From Saxidomus purpurata (taxonomy: Eukaryota > Mollusca > Bivalvia > Venerida > Veneridae), in the NCBI GenBank assembly GCA_022818135.1, contig JAFMSR010000018.1, positions 21,936,437-22,000,436 of the forward strand: a stretch of 64,000 nucleotides of DNA, written 5' to 3'. Position 1 is the stretch's first letter; every line of letters begins with the position of its first letter. The position numbers and the translations under genes are program-made. Shown here piece by piece: positions 51,386 to 62,500 of the stretch. The notes beneath the pieces are model-generated. The model worked only from the letters and a program-made list of their open reading frames with translations, was not told the origin of the DNA and did not search any database.

Positions 51386-52377
51386 TTGAACCCACCAAGG
51401 GTTTGGACTTGTTTCTTATATTTCATATATGACTACTTTAAGTTTCTTCTTAATTGAACTTATTTTCAAATTAATGTGTACGAAAACAATTAAAGAAAAC
51501 TGAGAGTCTCGTGAAAATGGGATTGAAAACTCTAATAACATAATTATAAACTTTTTAAAATTCCCTTTGAAACTTCCCTTTGAGAGAAATGCTGATTTTA
51601 TTAAGCCAAGTAAGGGAGTCCTATCGTACTTGCATTGTAGTTATTACCCATTTTCCATATTTCAGTTAATACTCCAGTGACTATTAGTTTTAGAGACAAT
51701 CAAAATATATTTTACATTTGAACATAATAATTGAAAAAAGTGTCTTTGAAAAATGAAAATGGAAAAAAATGGGATAAATTCTTGGAAGTTCCTCTAACGC
51801 TTTTTAAAAGATAAACCAATATTTATATTACTTATATAAATTTTATTTACCAAATATTTCAATGTTTGCTTGGATCGAGCTAAAACATGTATTATTTACA
51901 TCTACACGAAGGAAATAAACTGTCCCACTCAAAAACAACAAAAAATATACTTCACTCAGGAACTTATAGATTCTGAACAATACGTAGAGCAACACAGAGC
52001 AGTATAATAATCAGTCGCACAATTAAGAGATGTCTGTAAGCAGTTACCGAGGATTGAATTTCTTTCACTTTGTTGGTAAATATATCATTTACTTGTTGTA
52101 TGTAAACTTTCAGCCCTACTTAGATAAGTGAAAATTGAAATATATTTGCAACATTTATATTGGTATCTGTATTGCCACGTTTGCAGAGATTGATTTAGTT
52201 TAAAGTTGTTTGTTTAACACTGATTGTAGCCTTAAGAGTTTGCAAGTTATATAGACTTAACTTGATGACTGCTTGCTGTAGATTTGATCGGGAAGGAGAT
52301 TCTTCCTCACTGTAATAACCTAATAACCACTTTCTCTAAGTAACTTACATGTGCATAAATAAACAACAGTAAAGCTC

Positions 52378-52383
52378 TTTATT
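52378..52383 (-). terminator. Candidate polyadenylation signal (AATAAA) of the KY-like gene
   Basis: The plus-strand tttatt reads AATAAA on the minus strand, about 850 bp after the stop codon. A weaker ATTAAA lies at about 52542-52547. The choice cannot be made from sequence alone. Confidence 0.3.
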
Positions 52384-52549
52384 ACTGGAAGAGAACTGAA
52401 TTTAACTGAGGCAATATAATAATTATATATACAAATACATCTAAAAAAAAAAAAAAAAAATAACAGCTTGCTGCTAATTGACCTAAACAGTACCAGACAT
52501 TTAAATATAGAATATTGAACACATACATCTACATCAAAACAGTTTAATG

Positions 52550-52735
52550 AATGGAATATTGACGAGAACACGATACCAGTAACACTTTAAATATGAGGAA
52601 TATTGATGAGAACACGATAACATTGACCACAACGATAACATTGACGAAAACACGACCATTGACACTTTAAATATGAGGAATATTGACGAGAACACGATAG
52701 CATCAACACTCTAAATATGAGGAATATTGTCGTTA
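52550..52735. repeat. Short tandem repeat, about 45-bp theme
   Basis: 'atatgaggaatattg' followed by 'acgagaacacgata' recurs at about 52550, 52590, 52671 and 52715 with variable spacing, and a ragged partial copy appears near 52835. It may lie in the 3' UTR of the KY-like gene. Confidence 0.7.
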
Positions 52736-53229
52736 TTCTTGACCTTTAAATCGACATCTAAGATTATGGTGGTACATTACTTGAGGTATTAGTCTTCTGT
52801 TCATTACTGGCAACATTTTGACTGAGAACACACCATGACACTAAATATGAGAATATTATGAAACAGGTAACTGACACTTAAATAGGGCTTAACTCTTGCT
52901 TGATCGACTTTCTTTCATGTGGTAACTCGAGTATAATCTGTCCATATGGCAGTATTTTGACTGAGAAAGGGCTTAATTGTGGTACATTTCTTATTTACAC
53001 GAACCGGAAATAACAAAACACACGGTTTGTTTGAAGATGTATACCTGCAGTAAAAGTTATTAGTGTTGTATTGTTCCGTCTTTTAGATTTTCAAGCTAAT
53101 ATTGCAAACTTAGGAATGGATATTATGCCAGGCATTGGACTCAGCTTCAAGTTATATTATAATGCTTGCGAAAGTTGAGGTAATACATTACTAAATTTCT
53201 AAGTAATAAGATTGTTTTGGCTGAAAAAA

Positions 53230-53562
53230 TTAAGGTATGTCTTGTGGTTTCCAGCCAGCATAGGAAACTGGTGAAATTTGTTTTCTTTCTGATGGTTTTG
53301 ATGGACTCATTATAAGCGGGGGTTTCTTTTCGGATTCCTCGACATATTTTCCAGCCGAAGTATTAAGTTCTTCATTCTCTACTTCACGCGGTTCGCCTCG
53401 GCCTTTGTATATCATCGGTTCTTTTGTTTTTGAACTTGATGATCTAGACAAGTCTTCTATATTACTAAATGATGTCTCTCCTTCCAGCTGCTGTCTTTCA
53501 GCTTCAATTCTTTCTCTTTCTTCCTCATCTTTCTGGCGTACTTCTTTGATCAACTGTTTGTC
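53230..53562 (-). CDS. KY-like exon 10: charged tail and stop
   Basis: The acceptor is 'tattcatacag'. The 110 codons end with TAA at 53230-53232. It begins DKQLIKEVRQKDEEERERIE and AERQQLEGE, a single charged helix or coiled coil that continues the helix leaving the stalk-like segment. It then becomes low-complexity (SRSSSSKTKEP, PPLIMSPSKPSERKQISPVS) and ends SYAGWKPQDIP. The proline- and serine-rich end could be phosphorylated or bind SH3/WW domains, which is inference. Confidence 0.85.
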   Translation of the reverse strand, partial: DKQLIKEVRQKDEEERERIEAERQQLEGETSFSNIEDLSRSSSSKTKEPMIYKGRGEPREVENEELNTSAGKYVEESEKKPPLIMSPSKPSERKQISPVSYAGWKPQDIP

Positions 53563-56500
53563 CTGTATGAATATAATTTCAGATCGTAATCACTCTGTGT
53601 GAATGAAAATGCATATTTCAAAAACCTTTTCACCATTTATTCCCATTGTTAGATTTCCAGAACATCCTAAGGCAATTAAACACCATGTTGATAACTTTAC
53701 ACGGCAAGTTGATGAATGTAAAGTGTGGCGTAGCAAACAAGAGGTAAACCACAACTTGATCAAAACAAAATAGTTTAATACTTATTCTTTAGTGGAAACA
53801 AACTCGAGAGTAGAAAGGTTTCCAGCTTTCTATGCAATTAAGCAAAAATATTTGCATACTCTGGACATATAAGTGTCATATTCATGTATCTTATTGAACG
53901 ATTGTTATAGAATCTAAAATGACGTTTACCCATTTGTAAAAGGAGCATATGCCATTGGATACACCCCTACATTTGTCAAAGCTATATGGCTGAATAATGG
54001 CGTCAGCTTCCTCCGCAATCTCTATATGGACATCCTCAGGACGTCGGTGAATCACCCTCTTTTGTAAGCTTTCATTGCCGTGTTTTCCCATCAAATATTG
54101 TATTTGTTCCCAATCCTATAAAATGTTAGATAAGCTTTTCAATAAAGCAGTTTGCAGTTTCAAAAATGATTCCCCTTATTTGACTGAGTGATTGTAATTA
54201 CTTCATTATGCTAGTATCGGATTTCCGTCCATTCAGCAAAAATATGAAAATTGTTTAAACACCGTTGTTATACATAAAGCAATCGATCTGACTTTCACAC
54301 AATAGAAGGATAGACATGTACTTAGGAGCAAACCTACCAGAAACCTACTGTGGTCAGTTGTAAATTTGACTGTTGGTACAAAGACTTTATGCACCCCCGC
54401 CCCCCCATCCCTTTCTGAAATGTGTGACAAAATTACATCATAAAATCTATAAGAAATTCAGCTTTAGATATAATCATAAATTCCTAACCTCTAGATTATC
54501 TCTTCGTTCACCAAGTAGAAGATACGTTGACGTCATAACGTCATGTACAATGACAGGCGGATGTTTGTAGTTACGAATTTCGATCATTGTTTGAGGATCC
54601 ATCTTAGCCATTGGATGTGCACGACCTGTGAAAATAAGTAACGTCTATCATGATAATGTCACTATCTCTTAAACATTTTGTAACAAAATAACAATTTAAA
54701 ATATATGGGACAAAGGGGCATTTTGTAGACATTTGAACGCTTCATCCGTTACCGACAACGTCTTGAAAAACTGCCCCAAATAAAGATTTATTAAAGATTT
54801 AAACAAATGTCAATCAGTTTTTCCTACTTAGAGGCAAAGTTGATCATTATTTTATATTTCATCAGTGAAAATATTTAGATACTTGAATAAACTTTTGTGT
54901 TAACCATTCAATTTGTCAGCATTACCTAGATGAATTTTATATATATGACAACAATGTTTTCTGTCTTTCAAAGGAACATATTTGCATGATAGATACCCTT
55001 TATTCTTGGCGACGTCAAATATTTTCACCTGTCGAAGATACGTTTCTGCACAAAAAACTACATTTAACAGAACTTCTGGTTAAGTTTATAATCTACAAAC
55101 AATGCTAAAAATCTGAAGCAATAAAATATATGTATTTAGTTATCTTGATGCTTATTTTAACTAGTTAACTACGATACATGAGCTCCAGTCTTGGTAAGGC
55201 GTAAAAAATGTTTGTTTCAGGTTTCTCGACCTACCCTATTTTGTTGCCCCGACCCTAGAACTTTTTATGCATTTTAACATTTTTTAGCATAAATATATTC
55301 AAATTTATGTTGAATTTGGTTAGTTTAAGAATAAAAAAAAAAAATTCCCTACCTACCTACCCTATTTTTTTGGGACTTGAAACCTGAAACAAACATATTT
55401 TTTATAGGCCTAAATGATAAATAAGCACCAAGGTAACTAAAAGCATGTATTTTATTGCTTAAGATTTTTAGCATTGTTTGTAGACTATACACTTAACCAG
55501 AAGTAATTTGATCACAAACTACAAATCCACAGGTAAAGTCTTATAATTTAGATCTACAGTACCTTTCATTCTTGTTAAATTGCCTTGCAAACGTTCGGCT
55601 TCCATGATATCCTCCTGCAGATCAGGCTGATATTTGGACCGTTTAGCTCTTTCAAGCCACTTATGTACAACATTTATGTTCCGGCCTTTTATTGAAGACC
55701 GTAGCTCTATAAAATGAGGACAAAACTGTTAAATTTCATTTTAAAAGTAATCTGTCTGGTCCTTATGTATTATCTCAAAGTATAAATTACATATCGTGTC
55801 ATCTCTCAAATTTTTATTCATTATTTTGTGTTTAAATGGTATAGTTGTAAAGACACAGTTTCGTTATTCTGTTTATTAAAAAAACTGTAGATATATCAAA
55901 AATATATAAATCATGTGACTTACGTTGTTAAAACATAACTCTGAGCTATATAATTCTTAAAAATGATAATAAAGTTATGAAGCTCATACAAATAACTGTT
56001 GACACGTATTGAGCTAGATAACTCTAAGGTTAAATATTGTTAATTTCATTTTATTTAAAAAAAAGAAACTTGCTCATGGTCGAGATTCGTTCAGGTTAAG
56101 TCACTAGTTAGTGACCTTACAACATAGCTATATTTTATAGGCAAACACTGACCAATTCTGGTAATTTCGACTCAATATATGTTGCAAACTGCTTGATTTT
56201 CTTGAGAGCATTTTAGAACTATGTATTTATCGACACAATATACCTCTCTTAACTTCCCAGTACTGTTTAAGTTTCTCTCTTCCAGCTTGTAGTTCACCAT
56301 GGTCTGGAACATTATAACATTTGAACACATCCATGGCATCTTCAAGAGACTTTTCCGTTGTGTGATTCTTGATGTTGTACTCAAGTCGATTGCGCAACAT
56401 CTTATCGCGGTATTTCTATGAAAATTATATATGAGAATCTTACTACAATGCTTATGTTTTCAGATATCAGCAAAGCGCCCAACCTTTTGTAACGCCCAAA

Positions 56501-59500
56501 AAAAATTTTGTTTTTTAAAAAAAAAGCCCAAAAAAAAAAAAAAATTTTCCCCCCCCCAAAAAAAAAAAATTTTTTCAAAAAAAAAAAAAAATAAAAAAAA
56601 AAAAAAAAAAAAAAAATAATTTAAAAAAAGTTATTCTGTTTCACTGATCTGACTGGTTTCATATGTAGTTTTAAGTGATTCTTTTTGTTAGACAAAGGAG
56701 TTGCTATTGTCGTATTGTTTTTCTGTACACCTATACTTAAGAAATAATATATGGCTAGGAGTGCTTTATCGCAATTGAAGTCCTCCCCGGAAGTGATGTG
56801 CCGGGCAGAATAATTGACGAGGGCAAAGCTCGGGTGAATATTTACACAGGCACATTACCGACGAGAAATCTTCAATTCCGATAAAACACTCTAAACCATA
56901 GATTATTTAGATTCTTATAAGCCGAATTTATGAACTATCGTAACTACTACGGACCTTTTTCAGTTCAACGGTAATGGGTAAAATGGCATAAACAGTGGCT
57001 GTTGGAATTTACTCCCCTATTTCGGACCACCATTCAAGATACCATACATAGCTCTAGCTATATTATACAAACTTATTTTAGTTAAATCATCTAGTACACA
57101 AGATTTATAAAATACCTGATTACACATAAAGCAATGCTCAAAACATACAAAACTTATTTACAATGTGGCCTTCTAGAAAAGAAACAAAAAAGGCAAAGAA
57201 AAAAAAAGGTAAATGAAACAACAATATACATTTATGCAAATATACATTCGATCCCGACAAACACTCGTCATTACTACAATAAGTGAAATTATAATTATCA
57301 ATTATACAGAACACATAATTGATCTAAACGTAGGACATGTGGAATTTATATTCTTGAAATGGTAGATAATTGCTGCTGTTTTTGAAAAAGGAAGTTCTTG
57401 TATTTGTATTTGAAAGATGATATTGAAGAGATATTTCTGATTTCAAGAGGTATTTTATTCCAAATATCAATACTGGTGTAACTGAATGAATTTTTCATAT
57501 AATTTGTTCTAGGTTTGTGATGTCTTAAGTCATTTCTTTCCGATGAACGGAGTCTATAACGTGTATTTTTCGAAAATGTTAATAACTCAGTCAGATATTC
57601 CGGTACTAGCTGGTGTTGGCATTTAAATATAAGCAAACCTGTATGGTAAGCACATCTATTTTCGAATTTTAACCATTTAAGTTTATTAAACATATCTGAG
57701 GAACTAGTTTTTAATGGTTTATTTAGTATAATTCTGGCAGCCCTTTTTTGTATTTTTATATATTTTATTTAGATCTGATTTTGGGCTCATTGTATTGCCC
57801 CAGACAGTACAACAGTAGTCGAAGCATGGTACTAAATATGCATTATAAAATGTATTTTTCATTTCATCTGACAAGTAATAGATAATACGTTTCAACAGAG
57901 CTATTTTGGAGTTTAATTTATTACACACTTGAGATATTTGGAATGTCCATATAGTGTGTTGTCTCACGGAATCAAAACATTGTATGATAGTTAATCTTGC
58001 ATTTATTAAAACTTAAAGCACTCGAATTGACTATAGAATATACCATAGGCATATTAGAATAGATTATAAAGTCCACATGATATGAAAAAAATAATTCCTA
58101 TGGCCACGTGATAATAAAAAAAGGAAAAACGAAAAACTAAACGCTATCACGTGGCCACGCGATAATAAAAAAGGAAAAACGAAAAACTAAAAGTTATCAC
58201 GTGGCCACGTGATAATAAAAAAGAAAAACGAAAAACTAAACGTTATCACGTGGCCACGTGATAATAAAAAAGAAAAAACGAAAAACTAAACGTTATCGCG
58301 TGGCCACGCGATAATAAAAACAGAAAAACGAAAAACTAAAGTTATCGCGTGGCCACGTGATAAAAAAAAGAAAAACTAAAGTTATCGCGTGGCCACGTGA
58401 TAATAAAAAAAGAAAAAGCGAAAAACTAAACGTTATCACGTGGCCACGTGATAATAAAAAAAAAAAACGAAAAACAAAACGCGATACGCGTTTTGTTTTT
58501 CGTTTTTTTTTTTTATTATCACGTGGCCACGTGATAACGTTTAGTTTTTCGTTTTTTCGTTTTTTATTATCACGTGGCCACGTGATAGCGTTTAGTTTTT
58601 CGTTTTTCCTCTTTTTTATTATCACGTGGCCACGTGATAGCGTTTAGTTTTTCGTTTTTCCCTTTTTTTATTATCACGTGGCCACGCGATAACTTTATTT
58701 TTGTTTTTTTATTATCACGTGGCCACGGATAACTTTAGTTTTTCGTTTTTTTTTTTTTTTATCGCGTGGCCAGCGATAGCGTTTAGTTTTTCGTTTGTTC
58801 TTTTTTTATTATCGCGTGGCCACGTGATAATATAAAAAAAAATCCCACATGTCACCTCTGTGCTTCCGTATTATCCTCATAAACTTTCACTGAAATATCC
58901 AAGGTATAGATCAAACAATAAAAAAATAAACTTAGGTCTGTTTTAGCTCGAGTCGAAAGAAAACCTACAGTACGGAACTGCTGTGAAGAAGGGTGTTATT
59001 TTATCAGATTCCCTTTTACCAATTACGCTGGAACATATGAAGGTCCTGTATCTACCACCCGGGTGATATATCAAAAATATAGAATCAATGAATGAGCAAA
59101 CATAGTGTAGTGTCGTAAAATCTGCCTAATTCCTCAAATGCAAATGACATTTCAACGAATGGTTCTATATATTGGCATACTTTGCAACACAAAAAAACAC
59201 ATCAAATTTGTGCAACTTGAACAAAAGAACTAGCGCTAGCCGCCTGTTGACTTATCCACCAGTTTATATTCAATTTCGTAAACAAAGAAGAACTGTTTCA
59301 AAAGTTATTCCATGAACTAAGTCTTCGAGACCAAATCTAGGAGAAGACTTAAATGATAAAATAAGTTGTTTTTCGATTAAATTATCATCAATATTATCAT
59401 TACAAAATTTATTGTGCTAAACTTTCACCACAAACTGTAGGGTTGTGCCACAAATCATGACGTGGAATGTATCATACCCTTCGATGTCCTCTTTCAAAAT

Positions 59501-62500
59501 TCTGCATAAAATGTTAATATTTTATGGCATGTAATGTACGAGTCGTCTACAATGAAATGCCCGTTCCTGGTATAAAAACTATATGTACATGCATATTTCT
59601 CTAAGATATAATGTTCTGTTAGTTAGCCAAGCGATTGTTTACTAATATTCAAACTGTTTTATTTCTGCTTTTGAGAGAAAGTTTTTAGGAAAAAAAATTA
59701 AATGACATATCTTTAAAACAGAACAAGCACTAGTAATATTCACTACATAATATAAAGATCTTCAAAATCACATTTCAAATGTATCTAAAAACCATGTTTG
59801 AAGAAGCAAAACCCCTAACTACATAAAACACCATTACATTGAAAACAGAAATATAGTTTTGAACATACATTAAACGCGAGAAGAAATCCGGTGGATTGTA
59901 AAAAGATTGCTCGGCTAAAAAGCAAATGACGCGTAGTCGGGACTATAGAATCACATGGATAACTGGAAACTTCTTTACATGAAACTTAGTTTTAAAACAT
60001 TGAACCCAATGTAGAAGAAACGGAGCTGCAGAATTCAAGTTATACTGGAAAAGGCTTCCCATGTTAAAGATTATAAATACAAATTTATTCGTTTCCTTCA
60101 GTGCATTGCTTTCATTCTGTTATTTTGTGAAGCAACTACTGAATTTTGTAACTACTTACATAAAAGAATGTTTTTGTTAAGACTTCTGAATTACTGTTTA
60201 CACATATGATGTTAAATTATCTTATAATGCATGGATATACCTCTGGAAGACGAGCTTTTTCCCGTTGTCGCAGAAGATAGACGCACGCCTCATCAAATTC
60301 ATTGGTACCCGCTTCTCGGCAGTAGATCTTTAATGCATACTGGCCCTCCTCCGGGATCTGAACACGCACGTAAACTTCGTCATCGCCTTTTGCACATTCA
60401 ACCTGTTGTAATATCACTTTTCATTATTGATATTATGAATATAATCAGGATTACGAGTTGTAAGAATCATTTGCTCTTTGCAAATCTTGGTTAGACGCCA
60501 ATACTACTCGCTCACTAATGCCTCGGTCACATATCCGTACGGTGTCCGTACGATTTATAAAATCGCACGATTCCACCAACTTTTAAAATCCGTACGGACT
60601 CCGTACAATCGTAGCTTCTGGTCACATGCCTACGGGCCCCGTACGATCTTTTGGAGGATGCAATCGTAGGATATCCATACGGACATCGCAGACAAGTCGT
60701 GCGGTGCTCGCAAGGAGCTCGGACGTACATCGTGCGATGCACGTGTGTTCATACGGCGCCCGTACGGTGTCCGCACGGTGTCCTGGTTTTATATCACCTT
60801 CAATCGTCAAAGATGTCGTACGGAGTCCGTACGCCGAACGTAAGGCCCTGCGGGCCCCGTACGGACATCGCAAGTTCCCCGCCCGGTGTCCGTAGTATCG
60901 TACGGACATCGTACGTTGACCGTGCGACCATCCTGCGATAGTCGTGCGAACACCGGCAAGCTCTTACGGGACTCGCGGTGTTCTAAATTCGCACGGACAT
61001 CGTGCGATGCCCGTACGAGCTATGCCGGGGCCCTTGCGAGCTGCTCACGACTTCGAAAATTTCTACGAGCTCTGCGACAGCTCGGTGAAACATTCTCACC
61101 GAGTCCCCGAGTCCTCTACGAGTTCAAAAAATCCGTACGATGCTCGCAAGAGTCAACGATGTTCGTACGGACTCCGTGCGATTTTGCAAAATTTCGACTG
61201 AAAACCTACTCGTACGGGGCTCGTAGCGTTAATGTGACCAGGGTATTACATGGGTTCCGAACCTATCGTCCGTACCAGGATGAATTCTTGTCGCAATTAT
61301 CCTCACCATAGTACCTTCAAGTAACTCTTTGTCCTCAATATCAACTTTCAATAAATAGAGATATAGGGGGTTACCGAGAAAAGAACTTGATTATGTACAT
61401 GTATTACATTGTAATCTTCTTCTTTCACTCTCTATATTCATCAAACACATGAATGAAAAACAAACTATAATTTTCAATGTTAATTCTTCAACAACAATCA
61501 ATGACAATCGAAACGTCAACGATAATTGGACCACTCTGACGTCATCGACGATTCTCTGTTAGATGACAGAGATAGCAAATTAATAGCAACTGGACGTCTA
61601 AAAGAGTTTCAAAAGTACTTAACTGTTTTTAAAACACTCATGATGTCAATAAATATATTTAGGTATCTGCATTAAATTTTCAATGATCAATTTTATATTT
61701 ATTTTATTCTAATCAAAGAAATACTGTGTTCGATCGGCGAAATATTTTCATATTTTAACCAGCCAGAATGTCATATCAGTCACAGTGTGGTGATATAGGT
61801 CTGTCGGAACTACTTTTTTAGTGCAATATATGCATAATGTATATTTTAAAAGTTATATCTGAATAAAAATCATAAATTAAGTGCTCCTGAAAATATTGTA
61901 TTATTTCGAGTTGAGACATATTCCATATCCACACTAAACAAACTAATATCCCGTGTAGCAAAAATAAAAAGTTAGTTTATAACCCACTTAATCAGTAAAA
62001 AGTAGCTTTAAACAACCAAGATATTAATTTTAACGAAATTTTAGAGGGAATTATGCTGTAGAAGGAAAGAAAAACTTATGCAGATAAAATAATTTTATAT
62101 CTAAAACTGGCTTACTTGTTCAGCAAGGTCATATACAGGAAGAAAGTTATGTACAAGTTGACAGGTAACATCTAGATCTCGCTCCATCTTGAAGAATAGA
62201 TCTTTAACCTCTCCTGGTTTAATGTATATACAACCTTCAGTGTGCGACAGGGGTATAAGTCCCAAATGTCGGCAGTGTGGACCCGGTCCCCAACCACACT
62301 TCGGACTATCTGGCAGTGGCTCAACTTCATCTTGTTCAAAATCTTTATCAGATATAATTCTAAATTGACATAAGCGTTCTAGTCCTTCGCATTCTTTCTT
62401 CAAAGAATTTTTACTTCCATGTCCGTAACCTCCATAAACATCAAACAGGTATTTACCAGTCTTCGGGAAAGTGGCCTCGAAAATAAATTTTGACGCTTTT

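Larger units (their letters stand above)
49582..53229. other. Region between the two convergent genes; holds the 3' UTRs and repeats
   Basis: This holds the 3' ends of the FN3 gene (plus) and the KY-like gene (minus), a foldback (50173-50300), a tRNA-derived SINE (about 51210-51385) and a roughly 45-bp tandem repeat (52550-52735). No other coding sequence is supported. Confidence 0.5.

Noticed and set aside
53405..53602. Plus-strand frame overlapping the last KY-like exon
   Set aside because: It is the complement of a well-supported minus-strand exon.
58293..58647. Charged frames on both strands in the palindrome array
   Set aside because: They are translations of the repeat; both strands read alike because the array is an inverted repeat.
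60527..61311. Several overlapping frames, the longest about 140 codons
   Set aside because: The CpG-rich palindromic element has few stop codons; the frames have no protein-like features and overlap on both strands.
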